A program made the translations under genes and the position numbers. A stretch of DNA of 64,000 nucleotides from Nemania diffusa (taxonomy: Eukaryota > Ascomycota > Sordariomycetes > Xylariales > Xylariaceae). The stretch's first letter is position 1. Each line of letters starts with the position of its first letter. Shown piece after piece: positions 1 to 12,500 of this stretch. Location: NCBI GenBank assembly GCA_038501195.1, contig JBBPUQ010000009.1, positions 3,410,001 through 3,474,000 on the forward strand. The letters run 5' to 3'. The notes under the pieces were generated by a model. It was not told the origin of the DNA and searched no databases. It saw only the letters and a program-made list of their open reading frames with translations.

Positions 1-1130
1 TAGCTTATATATATAACTTTTAACTAAAAAAATAGAACAAAAACAACTACTAAGTTTTCTACTTAGAAAAAGCTTATTTAATAAAAAGTACAAACATTTA
101 AAGAACAAATCTACAAATATTTGTTTATAACTAAAAATTAAATATAAAAAGTATAGAACAAAATAACTAAACAAGTTAATAAATATAAACGAAAGCTAGA
201 TTTTAACATAAGCAACTTTATTTATATTTTAAGAAAAAAAAATAAATAAACTAACTGTTTAAGCAATAAATTCAACTATTTTTTTATACAAGTACTATAT
301 GAAATTTTAAAACGTAAAAATTACACTTATTTACTAAAGCTGTTAAACTAGTAAAAAAAAGCATGTTAATTTTATATAGATTAATTACAAAAATATACAA
401 ATAATTTACTATTTAAATAAAAGTATAAACAATTAAATAGAAAAATTATAAACTTAAGTATTAATAACAAAAAATAAAAAGTTGAAAAAATCTTGTTTTT
501 ACAAATTTAGTACAAAAAACTGTTTTATAAAATAAGCTAAAAAAGCTGGAACTTAAACAATATATAATACTTTGCTGCTAACTTTTGTAACTTTTTTATT
601 TTGCTATAACAATACTATAATAGTTACTTTAATAAAACAGAACTATTTAAACAATTAAAATATTAGTTAAAAACTTTTAAAAAAAAACGAACTAAGTTAA
701 ATTACAAAAATAATAACTATATTAAGTTTGATTAAATATAGCTTTATAAAGTTAAGTTTTAAAAAGTTTGAACTATTTATTAGTTTTATAGTTACTGCAA
801 ATTTAGAACGAATTTTAAGCAAGCGGAAAAGTAGTTATAGCTAAACTATATTTACTATATAAAAAAACAGTACGTAGAAAATATACTAAAGCATTTATTA
901 CGCTTTATAACAAACATTTATTTTATTGTATTAAAGGCAAACAATAGAAACATAATAAACAATACTGAGATAATAAAAGAAGTATTTACTACAAAAAAAA
1001 AGACCTATATATAATTGAGCTTGCTGTTGTAAATTTTTTTTTTTTTTTTTTTTTTAGCTTAGTATTTTCTTTTGAATATACAGTATTTTTATACGTGCTA
1101 TATTAGCTGTTTTTTTTTAGCCCTTACAGC
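1..1130. other. RIP-mutated A-rich sequence, left edge
   Basis: No intact gene is present. The plus strand is A-rich, and the sequence keeps more C and G (many gct, aac and gaa words) than the following 40 kb, so its mutation level resembles that of 43.7-64 kb. Stops of the TAA/TAG type are scattered through every frame. A 22-base T run (1034-1055) lies near the point where composition changes. It is probably a degraded transposable element cut by the window edge; the family is not recognised. Confidence 0.6.
819..1053 (+). pseudogene. coding remnant, family unknown
   Basis: A plus-strand frame opens at 819 and reads 42 codons to a TAG at 945-947, then continues in the same frame through one TGA into the T run. 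The codons are mixed (cgt, aga, acg, ggc, tgt), unlike the AAA/AAT/TTA-only reading of random RIP-mutated DNA, and the residues are rich in Lys, Tyr and Leu. Both stops could come from C-to-T or G-to-A changes. No start codon or domain is recognised. It is probably a fragment of a transposon protein; low confidence. Confidence 0.25.
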
Positions 1131-2094
1131 AATAATAAAAATAAAGTTAATATATTTAAAATATAAAATTTAATTAATTTAATTAATATTAAAATTATTA
1201 TAGTATTTATAGCTTTAAAACTTTTAATATTATTAAATTAAATTGTTATATTGTTTAAAGTTTAATTTATTTATATAAAAAAGTTTTTTTGTATAAAAGC
1301 TTTAATTTAAGCTTTTTTAATAATTAAAACTTTAATTATATTAATATTTTATAAAATATTTTAATATTTTATACTATATTAACTATTTAAATAAAAATTA
1401 TTTAATATTAACATTTAGTTTTAAATATATATGTTTTTTTTTATTATATAATAAAAATTTATTAAATTTATTAAAAATTAAATCGTTTTATTTTTAGTTT
1501 TAAAATTTAAATTGTTATTAAATTTATTATTATATAAAAAGTTTTTATTACTTTTATAATCTAATATAAATATATTATATTTTTTATATAATAAAGCTTT
1601 TTGTTTTAAAGTATTATATATAGCAAAATATTGCTTTTTTATTTTTAATTTTTTTTATTAGCTGTAATTAGTAAATTAATAATTAAGCTTTTTACAAATA
1701 AAGTATTTTTTATTATTTCTGTTATTTTTATTATATAATTGCTGTAATTTTTAATAAAAGTTTTTTTTAAAGCTATAATTATATAATCGTTTTAAATATT
1801 TAATATTATATTATTTGTTAATAAAATAAATATTTATTATATAATAATAGTTTACTTTTTAATTAAAAAAAACTTGTAGCATTGTTTGCAAATTAAAAAA
1901 TAAAGCTTTATATATAAGTTTTTAATTAATTAAAATAAGTTTAAATTTAAATATATTAAAATATATTTGTATAATTACTATATAAAGTAATATTTTTTTA
2001 TAATAACTAAGTTTTAAAATATATTATATAAATTAAAGTTTGTTAATTATAGTTTTTAATATTTCAAATATTATTTTTGTTAAATTGTTTTGTT

Positions 2095-2360
2095 TTATTT
2101 ATATAAAAGTAATAATAGTTTAGTTAATTTAATATTAATTATAATTAACTATTATATTAAAATAATTATTAAATATTATATAAATTTTGTTTTATTTATA
2201 TATTAAACTAATATAGTTAAAATAATATTGTTTAGTTTTTTTTTTTAATATAAAAAAAAATATTACATAATATTGTTTTTTAATAATTTTAAGTTAACAA
2301 TATATCGAAATAAAAATTCAAGCTTTATTATATAATATATTATATAATTTATTGCTATAG
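2095..2360. repeat. segment shared with Z interior (25049-25320)
   Basis: Direct-orientation similarity to 25049-25320. Both begin ttatttatataaaa, contain taataatagttta, continue into a similar A/T pattern, and both later contain ctttattatata. Differences include many transitions and several indels, so this is an older or more distant relation than that between the two X copies. It suggests that 1131-3.8 kb holds the relic of an element related to Z. Confidence 0.5.
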
Positions 2361-3740
2361 TTTTAATTAGATTGTTATATTTTAGTAAATATAATAAATT
2401 AAGCTGTTTTAATTAAATTATTATAAATAATCTAAGTAAAAAAAAATTTGTATAACTGATTTTTATATATAAATAAAAGTATAAAATATGTAGTAAAAAT
2501 TTCAAAAGTAAGTATAAGTTTTTAAGTTTTTATTTATATAAAAAAACTAAATATTTAATTATTTATACTAAATATTATATAATATATTAATGTTATTAAT
2601 TTTAATATAACTAGCTATAGTATTAAAAAATTTATTTATATAACTGCTAGTTTTAATATATTTGTTAGTATAAATATTAAAGCTGTTTATATAAACATAT
2701 TATTATTTGATTTTTTATTGTTGTTTTTGCTGAACTTTTTAAAAATATATATAAGTTAGTTATTTAATATTTTTTTATATATTTTAACATTTTTGTTATA
2801 TTTAACTATTATAACAAATATTTGTTTAAATATATAATTAATATTTATAAATATAAGTTTTGTTCAACTGTTAAAGTTTATTGTAAATGTTTATATAAAT
2901 TATTTGTTTTTGATTTTTAATTATATATATTTTTTTAAATATTATACAAAATATATTAACAATTATATTAAAATAATTATATTGTTTGAATTAATTGTAA
3001 TATTTTAATATTTAAAGTTAGTTTTGCTTTTTTATTTAAAAATATTAATGCTGTTTTTTTTAGCTATATTTTTATATAAAAATAAATGTAGTTTTTTGTT
3101 TAAAAATTTAAAATAATTAGCTTTAGCTATTGTTGCTGCAGCTGCTATAGCTAACTTTGTTACAAGTTTTAATATAGTTATAAAAAAAAAAAAAATAAAA
3201 AATAAAAAATAAAAAAATAAATAAATAAATAAAGTAATTAAAAAGTTAAATGTATAAAATAATTTATAGTTTTGTTAATTTTTATATAAAAATAATTAAA
3301 CTATTATATAAAAAGTTGCTTTAACTTTATAATATTTAAGCTTTTTTTATTTAATAGTTAATTCAACTTTTTTTTTTTTAATTAATATAAATAATAGTTT
3401 ACTTTTTATATAAAAAATAAAAAATTAAATATAAAAACTACTTTATAATTAAATTCTGCTTTTTTACTTTGTTAATTTATAATTATATTTTATAATTATT
3501 AATTAATATTAATAAAACTTTTTGTATATATATATATAAAAAGATTTGAAATAATTTATAAAGTTTAAAGTTTGTTTTTAAGTTTTAAAGTTTTATATTA
3601 ATTTATATATATATTTTATAAAAAAAAGTACAATTAAAAAAATTGTATACAAATTATTTATATATATATATATATAAAATTTATAAATTTTATAAATTTT
3701 AATAAGTTTTTATATTTTTTATTTATTTAGTTATTTAATA

Positions 3741-3800
3741 AAAGTCCTAGTCCAAGTCTTAGTTATATGTACTTAGTATATATATATAGGTTTTATTAAA
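3741..3800. other. short less-mutated patch
   Basis: This patch keeps C and G dinucleotides (agtcctagtccaagtcttag, then tatgtacttag) in surroundings with almost none. It lies immediately left of the truncated end of X copy 1. It may be unique target DNA that escaped RIP because it was not repeated, or the edge of an unrecognised element. No coding potential is visible. Confidence 0.45.
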
Positions 3801-4146
3801 TCATTGATTTAACAATTATATTATAAACTTTTATTTTATAAAAATATATAAAGTTTTTTTATAAATAATTGTTATAAAATTATAATAATTTTATTTATAA
3901 TTATATTTATATTTATATTTTTTTTTTATAATTTTTTAATTATTTTTATAAAATTTTTTTTTAGTATATTATTATTTTTATATATTTTTAAAAAAAAAAT
4001 TTTTTTTATTATTTATAATTATTTTTTTAATTGTTTTAAAAGTTTTATTACTTTAAAGTTTATTTTATAAAATATTAATAATATTTTAACTAAATTTTTA
4101 AAATTATTTATAAAATATTATTAATTGTTAAAATTTTATTTTTTTT

Positions 4147-4151
4147 AATTA
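4147..4151. repeat. target-site duplication of the solo LTR
   Basis: AATTA precedes the solo LTR and is repeated directly after it at 4378-4382. The empty site in X copy 2b has one AGTTA; the G/A difference fits RIP. Confidence 0.8.
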
Positions 4152-4377
4152 TAATATAGACAGGTATAGGGGTCTTGAAGAATGGGTCTTCTAGGACCAC
4201 TTTATACATATCTCTAGCACTAGTTCTATTTGGGACTACCCCACATCGGTAGATTAGATAGGTGAGAGGAGCTCTTAGGTCTTCTCCTTTGACCTAACTT
4301 TGCAAGTTTACTCCTTTAAATCTACATTATACTTTTATAGACTCAAATACAAGCACTACCTATAGTAAACTTTACTA
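4152..4377. mobile_element. solo LTR of gypsy element G, almost unmutated
   Basis: This 226-bp block is by far the most GC-rich stretch of its neighbourhood. It aligns end to end, without length change, with the two 226-bp LTRs of element G (50286-50511, 58419-58644). Where it has C or G the G LTRs mostly have T or A (for example accccacatcgg here, actttatattag at 3' LTR). It is flanked by the 5-bp duplication AATTA (4147-4151, 4378-4382). X copy 2b has the empty site, with a single AGTTA at 30219-30223. No internal element sequence is present, so this is a solo LTR formed by recombination. Its ends read TA...TA, consistent with original TG...CA ends after RIP. Confidence 0.9.
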
Positions 4378-7300
4378 AATTAATTTAATATTATAAAGTT
4401 TTTTTATAATAAAATTATAAAATATATATTTATTTTATTTTTTATTTTTATTTATTTTTTATAAAAAAAAAAAATTTTATTTTTAAATTTATTTATTTAT
4501 TGTTTTAATAATAAATTACTTAAAAACTTTTATAATTAATTAATATAATATAAATTTATTAATTTTTAATTATTTAAAACTTTTAATTAAAAAGTAATAA
4601 AATTTATTTATTTAAAAATTTTAAAATATTATTAAATAAAAAAATAGTTTAATTTATTAAAAAATTTGTTAATAATTTAAAACTAATATTTTTTTATAAT
4701 AAATATATAATTATTTATTTTAAAATTAAATTTTTATTTATATTAATTTTTTTAATATATTATTTTTTTTTAAATTTGTTTAAATATTATTTATATTATT
4801 TTTATATATTGTTTAATAATATTAACTTTTTAATAAGTTTTTTTTTAATTTAATTATTTAATTAAAAATAAGTTTATAAATTTTTATATTTTATTTTTTT
4901 AATTGTAATAATTAAATATTAAAAATTTAAATAATATTTTATATAGTTGTAATTTTATTAAATTATATAATAATAATATAATAGTAAAATTTATTATTAA
5001 TAATATATTTATTTAATTATTTTAATAATAGTTATAAAAAAAATATAGTTATTAATTTAAATATTTAATAATAATTTTAATTTGTTTTATAAATTTATAA
5101 TATTTTATTAATAATAAAGTTTAATTAATATTTAATATTTTTATTAATTTATTAATAAAAAAAAATAAATTAAAATTTTTAGTTTAAATTAATTTATTTT
5201 AATAATTTAAAAACTTTAAATAAACTTTTATAATATAATTATATTATTTTTTATATAATTATTAATTTATTATAAAATATTAATTATAATAATTTATTAA
5301 ATTAATTTATTATTATAAATATAAATTTGTTTTTTTTTTTATTTGTTGTTATTTTTTTAAAATTAATAATTATATATTAAAATAGTTATAAAAATATAAA
5401 AATAAATTATAATAATTTCGAAATTTTATTTTTTAATATTTTTGTTAATTAATATTTAAAATAATTAATAATATATTTGTTATAATTTATTATTAATTTA
5501 AACTATTAATATTATAACAATATTAACTTTTTTATTTTATTATATTTAAAATAAACTATTATTATTTTATTATAAACTTTTTTTAAAAATTTTATAAAAA
5601 AATAATTAATTTATAAAACTATAAATTATTTTTTATAAATTATTAAACTTTTATTTAAAATTTAGTTTTTAAATTAGTTTAATTATATTTTAATTTAATA
5701 TATTTTTAAATTAAAAAATTTTTAATTATATTTTAAAACTTTATTAATTAATAATATTATAAACAATAATATATTAATATTAATATTTTATTTTAAATAA
5801 AATAATTTAATTATTAAATTTATATTTATAAGTTTTTTATTTATTTATTAGTTTAAATAAAATTATATATTATTAATATTTTATTTTATTTTTTTAAATT
5901 TATAAATTTTTTTATTTTTTTAATAATAAAGTAGCTATTATATTTTTTAATTTTAATTAATATATAATAATAAAATAATATTAAACTATTAAATTTATTT
6001 AATTAGTTTATTAAAAATTTAATTATTATTTAATATTAAAAAATTTAAAAACTTAATAATTAGTTATAAATAAAAATAACTATTTTTTTATATATATTTA
6101 TTAATTTAAATTATTAATATTTAAATTTTTTAATTACTATTAATATTTTTTTGTTTAAAATATTATAATTTAGCTTTTTTTTATATAAAATCTTTAAATA
6201 ATATATAATAAAATATTAAAAACTATTTTTTTTATTTTATAATAAAATTTTTACTGCTATTTTATTAAAAGTATTAATTTTTATTTAAATTCTTTTATTA
6301 TAATTATAATAAACTAATATTAATATTAAAATTAGTTATTTTTAAAATTTTAAAAAAACTATTTTATAGTTTTTATTTTATTAAAATATTATATTTTTTT
6401 TTAATTAATTTAAATAAAAGCTTTGTTTTATAACTATATTTTAAAATAAATTAATAATAAAAATTACAAAATTTTAAAAATAATTAAACTGTTTTTATAT
6501 TTATTAATTATTTTTAGTTTTATATTATTACAATTTTTTTAAAATTTATTTTTATTTTATTTTTTTTTATAATAAATTTTAAATATTTAATTTTAATAAT
6601 ATAAAACTTATATATTTTTAAATCGATTTATAAATTTATATTTTATAGCTTTTTTAATATTTTTTTTATATATTGTTTATATTTTTTTAAATTATTTAAA
6701 TATTTTTTTAAAATATTATTTATATATTATTAAAAAATAGCTAATTTATTAGTTAATTTAAAAAGTAATATTTTATATTTAAAAAAACTATATTTTATTT
6801 TAAAAATAATTAAATTTTTATAATTTAAATATATATAAATTTAATAAAATATTTATTATATATTAATTTTTATAAAAATATTAGCTTTAATAATTTAAAC
6901 TAAAGTTTTATTTATTAAAAATAAAAAATAACAGTTTTTTTTATAATAATATTAATTTTTTAATAATTAATATAAAATTTTAGCTTTTTATTTAGTTTTA
7001 AAACAAATAATATTAATATAATAAATAAAATATTTTTTAAAACAATAAATTTTTTATATAAGTTTTTTATTATATATTTTTTTATAGCTTTTAATTTTTT
7101 AATTAATAACTTATATAAAAAATAATTAATTAAATTATTAATAGTTTTATTAAAAATAAAATCGATTTAATAATTTATAAATTGATTTAATAATAACTAT
7201 TTTAAATTTATTTTATTAAATATATAAAATAAAAAATAATATTTTTTTAAAATTTATTTTTATGTTTTTTTTTTAATTTTTTATTATTTTTATTAAAAAA

Positions 7301-9278
7301 TATTTTATTATATTTTTTATTTTAAATTATTATATTAATTTTATTAATATTAATAATATATAATTTAATTTGTTTATAATAAATAAATTTTATAAAAAAA
7401 ACAGCTTTAATAATAATAATATTTATTAATAGCTTATATTTTTTATAGTATAATTTTTTTAAATGTTTTTATAACTATATTTATTTTTTTATTTATTATA
7501 AATTTTTTATTTAAAAATAAAAAAATATAATAATATTATTTATAATTTATTAAAATGTTATATTATTTATAAAATATTTTTTTAATTAAAAAATTATATT
7601 TTATATTAATTATTATAAAAAATATATTTTTAAAAATATATTTTTATAAATAAAAGTTTATTATTAATATTTAATTAACTTTTTAATATAAATTAATATT
7701 ATATTTAACTATAATTTATTTAATAAAATTATTATAAATTATAATATTTATTTTTATTATAATTTTTTTAATAAATATTATATTTATAAAAATATATTTA
7801 TTTATTTTTATATTAGCTAAAGCTTTAATAACAAAAATTTATTTATTTATTTTTATTATAATAATTATTAAAAAAAAAAATTTATTTAAAAATAATATTA
7901 AAAAATTTTTATATTATTTATAATTAGCTTATTTAATAATATTTTTAAAAAAAAATTTAATAATTTTAAAATTAAACTTTTTTTTGTTTTTAATTTTTAA
8001 TTTATTTAATATTTTTATATTTTAAATATATAATTAATAGTTTAGTTTTTTAGTTTTTAATAGTAATTATTATAAGTTTATTTATTTAAAAACATTTTTA
8101 AATTTAATATTTTTTTTTTTAATAAATAAAACAATTTTTTTTTTATAAGTTTTAAATATATTTTTTTAAAAAATATATTAATTGTTTTAATATTTTTACT
8201 ACTTATAATAAATTTAAACTATTTTTTTAAATTTTTTTTATATTATTTATTTAATATATTACTTTTATTTAAAGTATAAATTAAATATTTATATTAAAAT
8301 ATAAATTTTTTATATATTATTTTTTTATTTAAATATTAAAATATTATTTGATTTTTAATTTATTTTATAAAATAAATATTAAACTTTTTTTTTTATTAAA
8401 ATTTAAAAAAAAATTGTTTATTAATTAAATATATAAACTAATTTTTAAAAGTTTAAAAATTTTTCAATTTTTTTAATTTGCAGCTTTTTTATTTTGTTTA
8501 AGCTTTTTTTTTTTTTTTAAATTGCTATATTATTTAACTAAATATTTTAACAATTTTACAAATATAATAATTTGTTTTAAATAAATATTTTTTAAATAAA
8601 GTTATAAATTATTAATAATAATATTACTTAAATAAAATTTAATATTTTTTATTTTTGTAATATTATTTATAAATTAATTTATATTAATTAATAAATAATT
8701 AAATTAATATTAAAGCTATATTTTAAAATTTATTTTATTTTTTTTTAAAATTATTATAAAAAGTAATAATTTTTACTTTAGTAGATTTTTTATATTTTAA
8801 ATTATTAAAATTTATTATATTAGCAATAATATAAAATATAATAATTTAATTAATAACATTTATTATAATAGTTTAATTTATAACTATTAATATAGCTTAA
8901 TTTTAAATAATTAAATTATTAATTAATTAATTAGCTTTATTTAGTTTAGCTTTTTTTTTAAAAAAAATTTATTTAATTTAATTTAATTTTATTATAGCTA
9001 ATTTAGCTTTTAATATAATTTTATACTAAATTTACTTAATATATTTAATTATAAAAATAATAGTTTAGTTTAATTTTTGTTTTTATATATATATATTAAT
9101 ATTTATTAAATTATATATTTTATAATTTAAATTTTAAACAGCAACTTTTTTAAATATAATAATTCAATTAATTTTTATAGTTATATAAAAAATAAAAACA
9201 TTTATAATATTATAAAAATTAAAATAAACTATTTTATTTATATTAATAATTGCTATAAAAAAAAATTTTAAACTTTAA

Positions 9279-9515
9279 TGTTATATAAAGCTTATAAAAA
9301 AAAGAGAGCTTTAAATAAATAAAGCTATATTGTATAAAAAATCTACAGATAAAAAGAAAAAAGAAAAAGTCAAAAATTTTTTTATAAAAAAATTGCTTAT
9401 ATATATATATACAAAGCAATTTAAAATAACAATAAGTAAAGTTATTTATTTAGCTATATAATAAAGCTACTTAATTTATTTAAATAATTAAATTAATCTT
9501 AATTAATTTATAATT
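9279..9515. repeat. left LTR of W
   Basis: It begins TGTTATATAAAGC and ends near TTATAATT. It aligns along its whole length with 15701-15938, including shared words such as aataaagctatatt and a TA-repeat followed by acaaagc. Most differences are C/T or G/A. It keeps some GC-richer words such as agagagc. Confidence 0.85.
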
Positions 9516-12500
9516 ACTTCTTTTTTAAAAAAAATAGCTTGTTTATAAATTATAAAAATCAAATATATAAACTTTAGTTAACTACTTTTTAACAAAAGAA
9601 AAAATCGCTTTAAATATTTACTATATTATTAATTATTAAATTTTTTTTCTTTCAAGTTATAATATAATTTTTTTATATATTAATATTATAACTTTTTGTT
9701 AATATTGTATTTTAAACGTACTTTTTATATACTTTTTTCTTTTTTATAAAATTAATAAATTGTTGTTTTTATAAAATCTTTTAATAATATTGTTTTAAAC
9801 TATTTATAGCTAATTTTTTAATTTTAACAGCAGTTTTATTATATTTAAATTATTGTTGTAAAATTTTTTTAATAATATAGAATTATTCCGAAATTTTTAA
9901 CATAATATTACTTATTATTAATATTTTAGCTTTTTTAATCAATTTAGTACTATAGCTTTTAATAATATAAATATATTATATATATTTTTTTTATTTCGAA
10001 TTTCTTTTTGTTTTTAATTTAAATATTTTGTTTTTAAAGTTATTGTTTTTTTAACTTATTAATAAATTATTAAACTACTTTTATAATTAGTTAATATAAT
10101 ATTAATTTATAGCTTTTTAAAATAAAAAAACTTATAATATAAATATATTATTAAATAATTAAGCTTGTTTAAAAGTTTATTAATTATTTAAAATTGTTAT
10201 TTTTTTAATATAAATATATAATTGTTTATATTAAAATTGAAGTTTTAACGCTTTTTGTTAGCTTATATAATTATATAATGTTATATATATTTTAATTTTT
10301 TTTTAGTAAAATCTACAAACTATATAACTTTTTATATTTTGTTTTAAGTTTTAAGTTATAATATTTTTTTAGCTATTAATAAAATTTTTAGTTTTTTTTA
10401 AACTATATAATTTTTTTAATTAAAATAAAATAACATTAAAAAATTTATTTTAATTTTATAAAAAAACAGTTTAATAAATTTATAAAATAATAATATTTAT
10501 ATATAATTTATAGTTAAAATCTATTTAAATTAATTATTTTAATAATAGTTAATATAAAACTATAATTATTTATTTAAATATTTATTTATAATTTTAATTT
10601 ATTTTATAGTTTTATAATAGTTTATAAATATTAAAATATATTAAATTTTTATAATTTTATATAATTTGTTTATACAAACAAATATAAATTAAAGTTTTTT
10701 ATTAAAAATTAATATAATTAATATTTTAAAAACTTAAAAAAACTTTTGTAATATATTTATATAATATTTTCTGCAGTTACTTATATAATATATAATATAA
10801 TTTAAGCTTTTTTTTTTAACTAGTTTATAATAACTAATATATTATTATAACTATATTTATTTTTAAACATTTATTTAAAGTTTATAACTAAATATTTTTA
10901 AATATAATTTAAAACAAAAAAAAAATAAGCTTATTTAATATTTTATTATATAAAACTTTTATAAAGCAATATTTTATATAGTTAAAAATATATATATTAT
11001 AGTTTTTTTTAAATTTAAACTATTAATAATATTTTATAAAAAGTTTATATGTTTTTTTTTTTTAAATATATAATTAATATTTTATTATATATTTTTTAAA
11101 TAAGCTATATTTATAAATATAAAAAATTAAAAATTATAAGTTTTTTATTATAAATAATTAAACTATTAATTAACTATTATAAATTATTATTATTTGAAAA
11201 AGCTTTTTTATAGTAAATTTTTATACTAAAGTCGCTTTTGTTTTTTTTAAATACTTTTACAATTAATTAAAAATTTAACAAAACTTTTATATTTTTTTAT
11301 AGCTTTATAACAAATAATTCAATTTAATATATTATTTATATAAATATATTATAAATAGTATTATTTATTAACTAAAAAATTATTAAGTGTTTTTATAGTT
11401 TTTTTTTTTTTTTATATAATAAAGTTTTTGTACTTTTTTATTAAAGCATTAATTAATATATTTTTTTTAAAGCAGTAAATAATATAAAAATTATATTTTA
11501 TAAATAGTTTTATTTATTTTATTTATTACAAGTTTAAATATTATTTTTAACTAAAATGTTTTAAAATTTAATAGTTAATTATTATTAAAAATAACTTAGT
11601 ATAATTATTAATTAATTTAAACTGCTATTTTTTAAAAGTTAAAAATATTACAAATATTTTTTTATTAAAAATTTTATAGTTTAATTTAATATTATATAAA
11701 GTTTTAAAATAATATATAACTAAATATTAATTATTTTTATATTTTTAAAACAAAATATTTATAATTATATTATTAAAAGTGTTAATTTTGATTGTAATAA
11801 ATAAGCTATATTTATAATATTATAATATTAAATAAAATATAAAAGTTTTTTTAATTATAAAAATATTTAATTATATTTATTAGTTTATAAAAAAGCTATT
11901 TTTTTTTTGTTATTTATATTATAAATTTAGCGATTTAACTGTAGTTTTTTATAAATTTTTTATAAAAGTTACAAAATTTTAAAAAAAACTATAGATTTTT
12001 TATAATTATAAAAGATATTTAATTTTTTATTATTTTTACTTTAACTAAATTAATTTAAATACTATTTATATTAACAATATATTTTAAAAATTTAGTTTTT
12101 ATAATATAAAATTTAAACTTTTTTAAATTTATTTAAAATTTAATAATATATAATCGTTATAGTATTAACTATATATATTTTTAATAGTTTTTTAAATTAG
12201 TTAAATAAATAAAAATATTGTTTATATATATATTATAAAAATTATTTAAATAATTAAACAATATATTATTAATATATTTTTAAAATATAATAAAACTATT
12301 AATTAAATTAAATAGAAATATTTTATATTTAAAAAATTTATAATATATATAAAAAGTTATTAAGTTTTTTTATTTAAGTTTTATATATATTTAATTAAAT
12401 ATTTACTTTATATTTAATTTAATAAATATATTAGTTTTAAAAAATTATAATAACATTTTTTTAATTAAAAATAAAAAATATTAGTTTTTTTTTATTAATT

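Larger units (their letters stand above)
1131..3815. other. strongly RIP-mutated T-rich relic
   Basis: No gene is present. The plus strand is T-rich and almost free of G and C. The segment near 2095-2360 aligns by eye with 25049-25320 inside element Z, sharing a run ending in taataatagttta and a following stretch with transition differences and small indels. Part of this block is therefore probably a second, diverged copy of a Z-like or related element. An A-rich simple repeat (about 3181-3232, runs of A broken by T, then taaa units) interrupts it. No LTR could be delimited here. Confidence 0.5.

Noticed and set aside
2095..2160. Possible minus-strand reverse transcriptase Y-x-D-D box at 2.1 kb and 25.05 kb
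   Set aside because: The residue after the first Asn (former Asp) is a stop codon, which cannot derive from Asp by RIP, so the box is not supported.
4239..4249. CCCACATCGG word in the G solo LTR, resembling the upstream element of plant snRNA promoters
   Set aside because: No snRNA or suitably spaced TATA element follows, and the block is clearly an LTR with a target duplication. The match is taken as chance.
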